Positions 24,474 to 36,457 of a DNA stretch of 60,000 nucleotides are shown here, piece after piece. A program made the translations under genes and the position numbers. The notes beneath the pieces were generated by a model that was given only the letters and a program-made list of their open reading frames with translations, did not search any database and had not been told where the DNA came from. Source of the DNA: Strigamia acuminata (taxonomy: Eukaryota > Arthropoda > Chilopoda > Geophilomorpha > Linotaeniidae); the NCBI GenBank assembly GCA_949358305.1, contig OX442314.1, positions 42,914,581 through 42,974,580 of the forward strand. The letters run 5' to 3'. Position 1 is the stretch's first letter. Every line of letters starts with the position of its first letter.

Positions 24474-27307
24474 GAAAACGGGAAAACTGAAAAAGTCGAG
24501 TGCGAGACCACGTGACCCGGAGTGTGGTTTTTGGGGACGAGGGCCGTCCTCCGACCGCGCCGTGACGCGCCGCGGGTCGGTCACCAACTTTTGTCAATTT
24601 TTGACAGATTTTCACGGAATTTCAGCGACATTTTACGAGACGTTTCTGCCCGATGGGACGGACTTCTGTAAAACATTGCTTAAAATCCATGGAAATTTAT
24701 CACATATTGACAAAATTCGGTGCAAGTTTTGTCAGAAATTAGGAAAAAACTTTTTTCAAAACTCGTCCAACGCGCCGGTAAATTGAGCGCCCACGTGCGT
24801 CGACAGTGGGCGCTTCAAAACCGCGTGGACACTGTCAGATCTCGGCACAGTTTGATGCGCCCAAATCTAGCAATACTTGCACCGACTTTTGGCAATTTGT
24901 GACAAATTTTCACAGAATTTCGGCAACATTTTACGACACATTTCTGCCCGGTTGGACACATTTCCACAGGTTTTTTGTAAAACGTTGCTAAAATTCCGTT
25001 GAATTTCATCAAAAATTGTGTCAAAAGTCGGTGACGGGCGGAGGGGCGAGCTCCGGGCGCCCGAGAGAGAGAGAGAAAGAGAGAGAGAGGGGACGGCCGG
25101 GGCTCCCGCCAACGGGCGGAGGGGCGAGCCTTGGCGGGTTGGGCGTGCACTATCTAGGCATGTGGGCGCTCGATTTACCGGCACGTTGGACAAGTTTTGA
25201 AAATTTTTTTTTCCTAATTTTTGACAAAATTAGCACCGAATTTTGCCAATATTTGATAAATTTCCACGGAATTTTATCAATGTTTTACAAAAAACCCCTG
25301 GAAATGTGTCCAATCGAGCAGAAATGTCTCGTAAAATATCGCTGAAATTTGTCTAAAATTGACAAAAAATCGGTGCAAGTTTTGCTAGATATTTGCCCGG
25401 ATCAAACTGTGCCCGAAACCGCCCGATCTGACAGTGTGCACGCGGGCTGGACGTGCCCACTGTCCCCGCATGTGCACTCGCCGGCGCGTTGGACGAGTTT
25501 AAGAAGATTTTATCAATTTCTGACAAAACTTGCATCGATTTTTTGTCAATTTTTGATAAATTTCCCCAGAATTTTAGCAATAAAACCTTTGAAAATGTAT
25601 CCAAAAGAGCAGAAATGTCCTGTAAAATATTGCTGAAAATCTGTTGAAATTCATCAAATATTGACAAAAATCTGTGACGAGCGGAGGGGCGATCCTTTGG
25701 CGGCCGAAAGAGAGAGGGGGGACGGTCGGGGCTCCCGCCGACGGGCGGAGGGGCGAGCCTTGGCGGCCGAGAGAGAGAGAGAGAGAGGACGGCCGGGGCT
25801 CCCGCCGGCGCACTGTCCACGCATGGGCGCGCTCGATTTACTGGCGCGTTGGACGAATTTTAAATTTTTTGTTTCCTATTTCTGACAAAATTTGCACCGA
25901 CTTTTGGCAATTTGTGACAAATTTTCACAGAATTTCGGCAACATTTTACGACACATTTCTGCCCGGTTGGACACATTTCCACAGGTTTTTTGTAAAACGT
26001 TGCTAAAATTCCGTTGAATTTCATCAAAAATTGTGTCAAAAGTCGGTGACGGGCGGAGGGGCGAGCTCCGGGCGCCCGAGAGAGAGAGAGAAAGAGAGAG
26101 AGAGGGGACGGCCGGGGCTCCCGCCAACGGGCGGAGGGGCGAGCCTTGGCGGGTTGGGCGTGCACTATCTAGGCATGTGGGCGCTCGATTTACCGGCACG
26201 TTGGACAAGTTTTGAAAATTTTTTTTTCCTAATTTTTGACAAAATTAGCACCGAATTTTGCCAATATTTGATAAATTTCCACGGAATTTTATCAATGTTT
26301 TACAAAAAACCCCTGGAAATGTGTCCAATCGAGCAGAAATGTCTCGTAAAATATCGCTGAAATTTGTCTAAAATTGACAAAAAATCGGTGCAAGTTTTGC
26401 TAGATATTTGCCCGGATCAAACTGTGCCCGAAACCGCCCGATCTGACAGTGTGCACGCGGGCTGGACGTGCCCACTGTCCCCGCATGTGCACTCGCCGGC
26501 GCGTTGGACGAGTTTAAGAAGATTTTATCAATTTCTGACAAAACTTGCATCGATTTTTTGTCAATATTTGATAAATTTCCCCAGAATTTTAGCAATAAAA
26601 CCTTTGAAAATGTATCCAAAAGAGCAGAAATGTCCTGTAAAATATTGCTGAAAATCTGTTGAAATTCATCAAATATTGACAAAAATCTGTGACGAGCGGA
26701 GGGGCGATCCTTTGGCGGCCGAAAGAGAGAGGGGGGACGGTCGGGGCTCCCGCCGACGGGCGGAGGGGCGAGCCTTGGCGGCCGAGAGAGAGAGAGAGAG
26801 AGGACGGCCGGGGCTCCCGCCGGCGCACTGTCCATGGGCGCGCTCGATTTACTGGCGCGTTGGACGAATTTTAAATTTTTTGTTTCCTATTTCTGACTAA
26901 ATTTGCACAGACTTTTGTCAATTTTTGACAAATTTTCACGGAATTTCAGCAATGGGACGGACTTATGTAAAACATCGCTTAAAATCTGGAAATCTGTCAA
27001 ATCTTCTTTAAATTTATGCAAGATATTGGGAAATTTTGGTTTAACTCGTCCAACGGGCCGGTAAATCGAGCGCCCACACGCGCCCACATGCACGTCCAAC
27101 CCGCATGGGCACTGTCACATCGGACGTTTGTTGCGTGCAAAACTTGCACCGACTTTTGGCCATTTTTGGTTAAACTTTCGCACAATTTCTGCCCGATTGG
27201 ACACTGAGGTTCGGTTTCCGACCGGGTCGTTTCTTGTCCGACCCGCGGCGCGTCGCGGCGCGGCCGGAGGACGGCCCTCGTCCCCAAAAACCACACTCCG
27301 AGTCACG
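24474..27307. mobile_element. Block G: inverted-repeat element body with two 1015-bp units
   Basis: Two units (markers about 25023 and 26038). Private changes include loss of CGCA after CTGTCCA near 26832 and a TGACTAAATTTG substitution near 26896. The change GTCAATATTTG near 26563 is shared with block E (17629), which suggests exchange between the two. Spacer-to-spacer length is 3657 bp. Confidence 0.8.
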
Positions 27308-28110
27308 GGTCGCACGGCCAACAGGCCGTGACGGGCCGTAGCGGGTCGAAAACGGGCCGTTAACGGCCCGTTGACGGCCCGTTAGCGGCCCGCATGAGGT
27401 CGCACGGGCCGTCGGCGAGCCGAAGTCCGGGAACGAAGGCCGTTACGGGACCGTGACGGGACCGTCGGCGGCCCGTTAACGGCCCGTGCGAGCCGTTACG
27501 GGACCGTGACGGGACCGTCGGCGGCCCGTTAACGGCCCGTGCGGGCCGTTACGGGATCGTGACGGGACCGTCGGCGGCCCGTTAACGGCCCGTGCGGGCC
27601 GTTACGGGATCGTAACGGGCCGTTAACGGGCCGTTAACGGGCCGTTAACGGGCCGTGACGGTGTAAATCGAAAAAATCAACAACCGACAACACGTACATG
27701 AAAACGCGTACAACATTCATAGACATTAATCTCGAATCCTGTTTTTGGTTTTACGCCGTTAACGGGCCGTTAACGGCCCGTTAACGGCCCGTTAACGGCC
27801 CGCATGAGGTCGTACGGGCCGTTACGGGGTCGTGACGGGATCGTCGGCGGCCCGTTAACGGCCCGTGCGGGCCGTTACGGGATAGTTACGGAACCGTCGG
27901 CGGCCCGTTAACGGCCCGTGCGAGCCGTTACGGGATCGTGACGGGACCGTCGGCGGCCCGTTAACGGCCCGTGCGAGCCGTTACGGGATTGTGACGGGAC
28001 CGTCGGCGGCCCGTTAACGGCCCGTGCGGGCCGTTTTCGACCCGTTGCGGCCGTTTTCGACCCGTTGCGGCCCGTTTTCGACCCGTTACGGTCCTTGGCC
28101 GTAACGGGCC
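27308..28110. repeat. GC-rich minisatellite array 8 with spacer 18
   Basis: Last minisatellite array, with a spacer at 27663-27754. From about that spacer rightward it matches the array to the right of spacer 9, including the variant GGGATCGTCGGCGG, and leads into a duplicate of the left half of block C. Confidence 0.92.
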
Positions 28111-29064
28111 GAAAACGGGAAAACTGAAAAAGTCGAGTGCGAGACCACGTGACCCGGAGTGTGGTTTTTGGGGGCGAGGGCCGTCCTCCGACCGCGCCGT
28201 GACGCGCCCCGAGTCGGATCAAGAGGCGACCCGGTCGGAAACCGAACCTCGGGGTTCCTCGAGGCGTGGTTTTTTGGGGACGGGGGGAGGGGGGGGGGGG
28301 GGGATCGGGTCGCGTGCTCCGACCGCGCCGCAACGCGATGTGGGTCGGTCACCAACTTTTGTCAATTTTTGACAAATTTCCACGGAATTTCAGCAACATT
28401 TTACGAGACGTTTCTGCCCGACTAGACACGTTTCCGCAGGTTTTAGCAAAACAACGTTAAATTCTGTGGAAATTTATCAAATGTTGACAAAATTCTGTGC
28501 AAGTTTTGTCAGATACTTACTTACTTACGATATAAACTCGAACGTCGTCCATCGACACTCTCAACATTCCACCGGACATTTTCCGGAAGAGTTTGTCCCG
28601 ATCGGGACCACGCCTCGACGAAGCCCGGGACCCGGTTTCCGACCGGGTCGTTTTTGGCCCAAGTCACGGCGCGTCGCGGCGCTTTCGGAGCACGCGACCC
28701 GATCCCCCCCTCCCCCCGTTCTCAAAAACCACGCCTCGACGAAGCCCGGGACCCGGTTTCCGACCGGGTCGTTTTTGGCCCAAGTCACGGCGCGTCGCGG
28801 CGCGTTCGGAGCACATGAACCGATCCCCCCTCCCTCCCGTCACAAAAACCACGTTTTAGCGAAACCCTTGACCGGTCACAAAACCCACCGAACACCGAAA
28901 AGCAACGAACAAAACGCGCTCGGTCGCACGAACTACTCGGCCAAAACAACATCCGCAAATTCCGCATCACAGTCGCGATCAACGAAACAACGTATAGGCC
29001 GCCGTAATGTTAAAAAGCGGGACCCTTTCGCCCCCGACAAAATCCGCACACATACCCCAAGGTT
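28111..29064. mobile_element. Block H: truncated duplicate of the left part of block C
   Basis: Nearly identical to 10504-11455: inverted repeat, G run, hairpin module, the left TIR of family X and its GC-rich direct repeats. Identity stops abruptly after CCCCAAGGTTAA. Block C continues with GCGCCGACTGG, block H with AGCCCAAGCTAG. The right half of X, the second hairpin module and the right inverted repeat are therefore missing. Confidence 0.85.
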
Positions 29065-29147
29065 AAAGCCCAAGCTAGTGGTAACTTCTCGAAGGAAAAT
29101 AGTCACCTGCGGTGATGCAGACAATTTTTTCAAACAGGTCCCCTGTA

Positions 29148-29397
29148 CTACGTTTACATGCACGGAATATTTCGAGTGAGATGAAATATTCCGTGTGCAC
29201 AACTGTCATGTAAACAGGGATAACAAGGATTATTCGAGTAGTGAATAATCCCTCGCAGAAGGTTGTTTAATTCTAGTGAACTCGCTTTTGGCAATTCCCC
29301 ATTGGTCGAAAACCGAAAGTGATCACGAATTATTTTCTGCATGTAAACACCACTCGAATTATTCACCACTCAAAATATTCGGTGCATGTAAACGTAG
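29148..29397. mobile_element. 250-bp MITE with TA flanks
   Basis: The terminal inverted repeat starts CTACGTTTACATGCAC at 29148, and the reverse complement of 29397 leftwards reads the same. The repeats continue imperfectly for about 35 bp (GGAATATTTCGAGTG against CGAATATTTTGAGTG). Both ends are abutted by TA (29146-29147 and 29398-29399). There is no coding capacity. TA duplication suits Tc1/mariner-like elements; the exact family is an inference. Confidence 0.75.
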
Positions 29398-29502
29398 TAC
29401 TAGAGTTGCAAGCAGGAGCCCACAGACCCACAAATCTGCTATCCATAATGCTTCAAACAAATAATTTTTTCTAACAGGTCACCCCAAAATCCGTGCATTT
29501 AT

Positions 29503-29702
29503 NNNNNNNNNNNNNNNNNNNNNNNNNNNNNNNNNNNNNNNNNNNNNNNNNNNNNNNNNNNNNNNNNNNNNNNNNNNNNNNNNNNNNNNNNNNNNNNNNN
29601 NNNNNNNNNNNNNNNNNNNNNNNNNNNNNNNNNNNNNNNNNNNNNNNNNNNNNNNNNNNNNNNNNNNNNNNNNNNNNNNNNNNNNNNNNNNNNNNNNNNN
29701 NN
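29503..29702. other. Assembly gap (200 N)
   Basis: A run of exactly 200 N, probably a scaffolding gap of nominal size. The sequence to its right (29703-29909) is identical to 42281-42487. Confidence 1.
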
Positions 29703-30080
29703 TGTCGCTCCTGTGAAAAAAAATACATGAGAATGTGCAGAAATGAACCTTCCAATACTCACATGAAAATTGACAACCTTGACACAAAACAGTCTATTGA
29801 CACTCCCAACACCACCCCGGACGTTTTCCGGAAGAGTTTGGTCCACCCGGAATCCCCAGAATAGTCGCCCCCGAAATGCGGATTTCACGGAAGCCAATCC
29901 GCGAAAAGGATATGTTTTTAGCGGCGCGCCGACGCGTGCGACACACGCTTCTGGAGTGCTTAACCTTATGGCGCGCATGCGGATTTCTCGGAGTGCGAAA
30001 GGGACCCTATTTTTAACATTACGGCGGCCTATACCTTGACCCCCTGTTCGCAGTCTCATGGCTGATTTTGCGGATTTCAC
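29703..30080 (-). repeat. Family X repeat, copy 2
   Basis: The minus strand contains TATAGGCCGCCGTAATGTTA, then a CCCTTTCGC segment, AAGGTTAAG, an AATCCGCATTTCGGGGGCGA segment and TTCCGGAAAACGTCC, in the same order as 11390-11668 on the plus strand. The first 207 bp (29703-29909) are identical to 42281-42487. No gene is supported. Confidence 0.75.
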
Positions 30081-30964
30081 TTATTTGTATATTCCGCACG
30101 ATCGCGCGCGTTTTATCAACCTTGGGAAAGCCGCTTTCTCAAATTTGCAAATTCCACATTGTGTGAACATGCTACAACGCTTCTGTGCGCGTCAATAAAA
30201 AAAAAAACCGATTAGAAATGAAATTCAGGGTTTTGTTAAAATAAAAATTATACAATATAATCAGTCTATAATGCTTCTATAATGCTGTTGGTTTAATCAG
30301 CACATTGTAATTGTGTGAAAACACGCGCGCTCGCAATAATACATTACCCAATGTACTTGCACTGGCATGGACCCATCAGTGCGCACTTTCCCGTGCGTGC
30401 TGCTTGCACTATTTACATCAATTGTTGCTCCACAGGTTGCGCGACCTGCCGGGCAGTTAAGACGTACTAGAATAACCTCAGGATTTGATAAAACCTGATT
30501 TTTGGATGACACTAAGTAAATGGCAGTGAATGTGAGATGTGAGATACACGATGAATTTAATAAAATTTATATTTCCTAATCATGGGATTGGTTTCACGTT
30601 TCATAATCCAACAATTAAGTAGAATATCATTATTGCAATTGATTAAAACAAATTTTTTTTACAAATTCTTTGGTTTTACATTTTAAATTTATTTTCCAAT
30701 AGTTGGCACCATCGCAATTGCTGCGAGTTTAAAACACTGCATTCAGCAGAATTTACTGCACTTTCAAATCAAGGCCAGGCATACCTACTGCAAAGTAATG
30801 TATAAACCATAAAGAAGCCTTTGATTCGGAATTGCCTGTAGGTAATTCTGCGCTGGTCTCCAATGGAAATGTCCGCGCCGGTCTTCCGTGCACGGGAAGT
30901 CCACAGAAAGTCCGTGCATTCCGTGCGCTGGGAGTCCGTGCGTCGTACCGCGTGATCTTGCATT
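30081..30964. other. AT-rich intergenic; nothing recognised
   Basis: No frame with domain similarity and no tRNA-like fold noticed. A cluster of GTCCGTGC-type short repeats lies at 30888-30945. Short poly-A and poly-T runs occur at 30198 and 30652. Confidence 0.5.
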
Positions 30965-31808
30965 GTTTTTTGTGGGCTTTTCCTGATTAGGATTACTTCC
31001 TTTTTAACTCTTGAAGAATTAAGTTTGTTTTTTTTGCTCCAAAACGTCCCAAAACGCCTGAAAATCGCGCAACTCGAGGCAAAACATTACAGTGTGTATT
31101 CAAATCAAAACTAGCTACAAATACATGCTGAAATTAGCTAAATTTTCAAATTTTTTGGCTTTCAAGAAGTAATGGAAACATTTGACATAACGTGGATCAG
31201 TTGCATTCAAAAACTAAAATATTTTGTGTTTTACTTCAATTTTAAACTAAAAATGATGTCATTTCCTGTTTAAACCCCTGTTAAAGCTTGAAATACATTT
31301 TAACTAAAAGAAATAAGTTTGTTTTTTTCTTCGGCAGTGACGTGTACACACGAGCACGCCTGAGAACGCCAAAAAATGCTAAAAAACGCTCAAAAACGCC
31401 TGAAAATCGCGCAACTCGAGGCAAAACATTAATTTTTCATCTTTATTTCAACTTTTGTGACGTTTAAAATTGTGTTCTCATGTTTTTTGCCTCAAGTTGC
31501 ATTGTCATCTGGCGTTTTGGAGTGTTTTTATGTGTTCGCAGGCGTTCGCAGGCGTTTTTTGGCGTTGTCACTCACTCAAGTGGCCATTTTTAGCATTTTC
31601 CGTAGTAAAAATGGCCGTTTTTCGTCAAAATGGCCATTTTTAGCCATTTTTCAGAGTAAAAATGTTTTTTTTTCACCGTTTTTATAGTAAAATGGCCATT
31701 TTTAGTCGTTTTTTTAATCAAAAATGGCCGTTTTTATCGTTGAAACGTTATTAAAATGTAACGTTTCAATGGCGTTTTGATCTCGCCTCATTTCCGGTTT
31801 TGAAAATT

Positions 31809-31830
31809 AATAAACGCCCCGGCGTTTATT
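31809..31830. repeat. Dispersed 22-bp palindrome
   Basis: Arms AATAAACGCC and GGCGTTTATT separated by CC, usually followed by CGAGGCAA. It recurs intact or with small changes near 31907, 32048, 33451, 34432, 35137 and (degenerate) 14330 and 35950. It probably marks an end or core of the foldback family. Confidence 0.65.
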
Positions 31831-32699
31831 CGAGGCAATACCCAACTTGGGCTTTTATTCGCGTCGCACCGCATCATCATCTCACCTTGCCTCCCGTCTT
31901 GAAAATTTATAAACGCCCCGGCGTTTATTCAAGGCAAACCATTGTTTATGTAAGTTTTTCCTGATTAGGGTTACTTCCTTTAGAAGAAACACGTTTATTT
32001 CTTCTCGCTTAATCTTGAGTCGTGATCTCGCCTCGTTTCTGGTCTTAAAAATTAATAAACACCCCGGCTTTTATTCAAGGCAATACGGTACGTTTATGAA
32101 ACCCAACTTGGGCTTTCATTTTAAAAAAAGCGCGTGTTCTTACGTCGAACTAAGAGATACAGGTGAATTAGCAACGCCTAATTTGATTTAATAAATAAAG
32201 CAAACAACATCTCGCCTCACTTCTGGCGTTTGTTCGAGGCAAGCCATTGTTTTTGCATTTTTTTTCCTGATTAGGGTTACTTCCTTTTTAACTCTTGAAG
32301 AAATAAGTATGTTTTTTTTACTCGGCAGTGACGTGTACGCGCGAGTACGCCTGAGAACGCCAAAAAATACTCCAAAACGCCTGAAAATCGTGCAACTCGA
32401 GGCAAAACATTAATTGTTTATTTTTGTTTCAACTTTTGTAACGTTTACAATTGTGTTCTCATGTTTTTTGCCTCAAGTTGCATTGTCATTTTGCGTTTTG
32501 GGGCGTTTTTAGGCATTTTTAGGCATTTGCGGGCGTTCTTGGGCGTTTTTTGGCGTTGTCATTCAATCAAATGGCCATTTTTAGCCATTTTTAGCCATTT
32601 TTCATAGAAAAATGGTTATTTTTAGCCGTTTTTCATCCAAAATGGCCGTTTTTCATCCAAAAGGGCCGTTTTTCATCCAAAATGGAATAATTGTTGTGT

Positions 32700-33440
32700 C
32701 CGGATTTTATGTCATTTATTGTCTTAATTAAAGTTAACAAAGTGTCTTTAATTTTTGCTTTTCTTGAATTTCAGCTTTTTAGATATTTTTACATATTAAA
32801 CTTTCATTTTTTGTGATTTATTAAAAGTTACAGTGTTTTCATGAATTTTAGTGTCTATGATATTGATATTATCTTTATTCATTGCTATTTAAAGTTTTAT
32901 TACTTCTCTGTGTCTTATTTCTTTAATTCTTGCTCATTTTGTGTGATTTTGGATGATTTTTAGTGCATTCGTCGATTTACAGATCACTTGCGTAAGACGC
33001 GTGACGTCATATTTCTTAATCTAGTTCGGTTGTGTTCAAACTTCTAACCTTTTGTTTGGACCTTATTCTTGTGTTATGGATAGGTTTTAGAATTGATTTA
33101 GACTAATTTGGGGGTGATCTGTCGATTGGTTTGCTTTATTTTTGTCCCGGAACGGTCGTTTTGTCGTTTCGAGCGTTCGTTGTCGGTACGCACTTGTGCG
33201 CTGCTGACCGAGTTCATTCCGTTCGGCAAACGATTATTTTCAAGTGTTCTTTTAATAAATAGTGCTTTTGTTGTAGGAAATTACATTTCCTAATGTTATT
33301 TTATTCAATACAGTGTGTATTCTTGATTTTATTCTTGTGTTGAAATTCAAATGTCGTGTTTTGCCGCTCTAGCGGATTTGAAGTGGGCGCCATGTTGGAT
33401 TTCCCCGCTAATTTCTTTATTTATCCATTTCATTTGTCTT
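32700..33440. other. AT-rich intergenic; nothing recognised
   Basis: T-rich stretch without domain-bearing frames. The short frame at 33108-33293 has no recognisable features. Confidence 0.5.
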
Positions 33441-35191
33441 TTTGAAAATGAATAAACGCCCCGGCGTTTATGCGAGGCAAGCCATAGTTTTTGTAGGTTC
33501 TTTCCTGATTAGGGTTACTTGTGACGTGCACGCGCGAGCTCGCCCGAGGACGCCAAAAAAAGCTCAAAAACGCCCCAAAACGCCTGAAAATCGCGCAACT
33601 CGAAGCAAAAAATTACAGTTTGAATTCAAATCAAAACTAACCACAAATACATGCTACAATTAGGTAAATTTTCAAATTTTTTATCAATAAATGATGACTT
33701 TCAAGAAGTATGACAACATTTGACAAAATTTAGACCAGTTGCATTTAAAAACTAAAATATTTTGTGTTTTACTTCAATTTTAAACCAAAAATGACGTCAT
33801 TTTTTGTTTAAACCGGCGTTTATTTGAGGCAAACACGCCGCTGAGAACGCCAAAAAATGCTCAAAAACACTCCAAAAGGCCTGAAAATCGCGCAACTTGA
33901 GGCAAAAAATTAATTTTTCATCTTTGTTTCAACTTTTGTGACGTTTAAAATTGTGTTTTCAAGTTTTATGCCTCAAGTTGCATTGTCATCTGGCGTTTTG
34001 GGGCGTTTTGGGGCGTTCGCAGGCGTTTGCACGCGTTTTTTGGCATTGTCACTCACTCAAGTGGCCATTTTTAGCCAATTTTCGAAGTAAAAATGGCCTT
34101 TTTTTATTAAAATGGCCATTTTCAGCCATTTGTCATAGTAAAAATGGCCATTTTCAGCCATTTTTTATAGTAAAAGTGGCCATTTTTCATCCAAAATGGC
34201 CGTTTTTCATCCAAAATGACCATTTTTATCATTGACACGCTATAAAAATGTAACGTTTCAATGGCGTTTTGACGAAACCGGTAAGTTTTGAAATTTCCCG
34301 TGTCCCGTTATTGTGACTCCTCGTCCGGTTTCTCAGAACCGAAACCCTAATACAGGTGAATTAGTGACGCCTAATTTGTTTCAACAAATAAAGCAAACAA
34401 CATCTCGCCTCACTTCCAGTCTTGAAAATTAGTAAACGCCCCGGCGTTTATTCGAGGCAAGCCGTTGTTTTTACAGTAATTTCCTGGTTAGGGTTATTTT
34501 TTTTTTAACTCTTGAAGAAATAAGTTTGTTTTTTTCTCGCCTGCACGCGCGAGCTCGCATGAGAATGCTAAAAAATAAGCAAAAACGTTCTAAAACGCCC
34601 CAAAACGCTTCAAAATGCTCCAAAAAGCCTGAAAATCGTGCCACTCAAAGCAAAAAATTATGTTTGCATGTTTTTTGCCTCAAGTTGCACGGTTATCTGG
34701 CGTTTTGGTGCGTTCTTGGGGCGTTTTGGTGCGTTCTTGGGGCGTTTTCGGGCGTTTTTTTGGCGTTGTCACTCACTCCCGCACTTTGCTGTCTTGTTTA
34801 TTACAATTTGGTTTAGCTGTTGTATTTATTTTTATTTGTTTTATGGTTATTTAATGTGTTTTTGTAGCATTCAAAATGTTTTGTTGCCTAATTTCTCGTT
34901 TTGGCGCCAACTGTTTGTTTGACAACGCCGTGTCAGAATTTAGGGATGATTCTGCTTTGGTTTCTAATTAAAAAAAAAATGTTGTTTTAATTTCAATTGT
35001 AACTGCTTATTATAACGTTATTATTAGTATTTTGTAAAGGTTCATTTTTTTTCCATGTTAATAAAAAATGAAGTAACTTTCGGTGAAAAAAAAAACAGTT
35101 AAATGCGGATCAAAATTAAACACACACGAGAAGTTTAATAAACGTCCCGGCGTTTATTCGAGGCAATACGGTACATTTGTGAAACCCAACT

Positions 35192-35915
35192 TGGAACCCG
35201 AAAATAACGTGGGGCCGTCTGAACACCTGGATTTGAATTTTCGTCTACGCGCGCGCCGACGCATGGGGAATGCGGGGTGGGGTTCCTTCCCAGTGTTCCG
35301 AACGAGTCAATTTCACCCCGAAAATATCCCGAAATTGCTGATACATGCATTTCGAGCCAGAAATATTGATCTTCATGTAAATTTTGATTGTTTAGCTTTT
35401 TTTTGAAATTTTACAAATTTTTCTCATCTCCTGCCTTCCTCGCTCATTTAACACCAAAATGGCCTGCATTGAGGATTTTTCCCATAATCCTTTTCACACG
35501 TATGGAGCGCAAACAGTCGCAATAAATGAAATCAGCGGAATTCGGCCTTGAGTTTGCGACGCCATCTTGAATACGAGTAACAGCACAGTATGGTGTCAAT
35601 TATTCGAACTGATCGTAAGGCATGGGACAAAAATTGATTAAAAACGAACAAACATGATTAAAAATCAACAAAAATCGACTGAAATCGGACAATAATCAAT
35701 TCAGAATGACAAATAACGATTAAAATTGGCAAAAATTGTCACAAATAGAGAAAAACCGATTAAAAATCAGCAAGAAACCAATAGAAATTGATAAAATCAA
35801 ATAAAAATTAACAAATATCCATTTTGTTTGCTTTTAAACAAATTAAGAACTTTGAAAACACACGACAATTTTAAACAGTAAACACCGGGGTCAAATAAGC
35901 GCCGCTACTCGTTTA
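35192..35915 (+). repeat. Interspersed repeat, copy 2
   Basis: Second copy of the repeat at 13404-13990, same orientation, ending at CTCGTTTAAAC. An internal expansion of ATTAAAAATCAACAAAAATC-like units (about 35630-35800) is longer than in copy 1. Confidence 0.85.
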
Positions 35916-36457
35916 AACACCGGGGAGGTGTTAGTGAAGTGCCTCGAGTGGAGAAATTAATAAACGCTCGAGGCACCACGGTAGGCTTATTAAACACAAA
36001 ATATGAAACGCTCGATCTTCAACAGGCGCACACGCCCGAGAACACCTCGGCATGCCTCAGCACTCTCCAAGAAACGAGAAAAACCAAGGCAAAAAAAAAA
36101 AAATACACCAAAATTAGGACTAAAATCAAACACACATGGGGCCCGGAAGATTGATAACATCCCGGCATATATTCAAGGCAGTACGCCATGTTTTTTCCAC
36201 CATTTTGTAAGTTTATTTCAATATTCATAAAGTTTATTGCTTTTTGTATCATTAGTAGTATTCCCTTGTGTGATGTGGTTTTATAAATATCACACACAAC
36301 TGCTTCTGCTGTTTTCTTCACGTTTATGCTTCGTGTATGCACGTGAAGCCCTCGCACATCTTTTGAGCACCTGTACACATTTGGACACGCTCAAGGTGCT
36401 ACATCGCGCGCTCAAACGCACTAGATCGCGCGCGCAAACGCGCTACATCACGCATAT

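Larger units (their letters stand above)
30965..34790. repeat. Family of degenerate foldback repeats
   Basis: At least five related stretches (about 31050-31110, 31320-31740, 32270-32690, 33440-33610 with 33820-34240, and 34425-34780). A typical copy has CCTGATTAGGGTTACTTCC, then AAATAAGTTTG, then GACGTG..CGCGAG, then a decamer-like run of AACGCCAAAA variants, then GCAACTCGAGGCAAAACA. A short AT-rich centre follows, then the inverted arm TGTTTTTTGCCTCAAGTTGC with GGCGTTTTGGGGCGTTTT runs. Copies often end in short tandem repeats of AATGGCCATTTTTAGCC or AATGGCCGTTTTTCATCC. No coding sequence. Confidence 0.7.

Noticed and set aside
1661-29064. Dozens of 60-240-codon open frames on both strands in the array
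   Set aside because: They repeat in register with the DNA repeats, overlap on both strands, are Arg/Ser/Pro or Phe/Lys-rich, and have no domain or codon signature.
33108-33293. Short frame in the AT-rich intergenic region
   Set aside because: No homologous copy, domain or regulatory context in the window.
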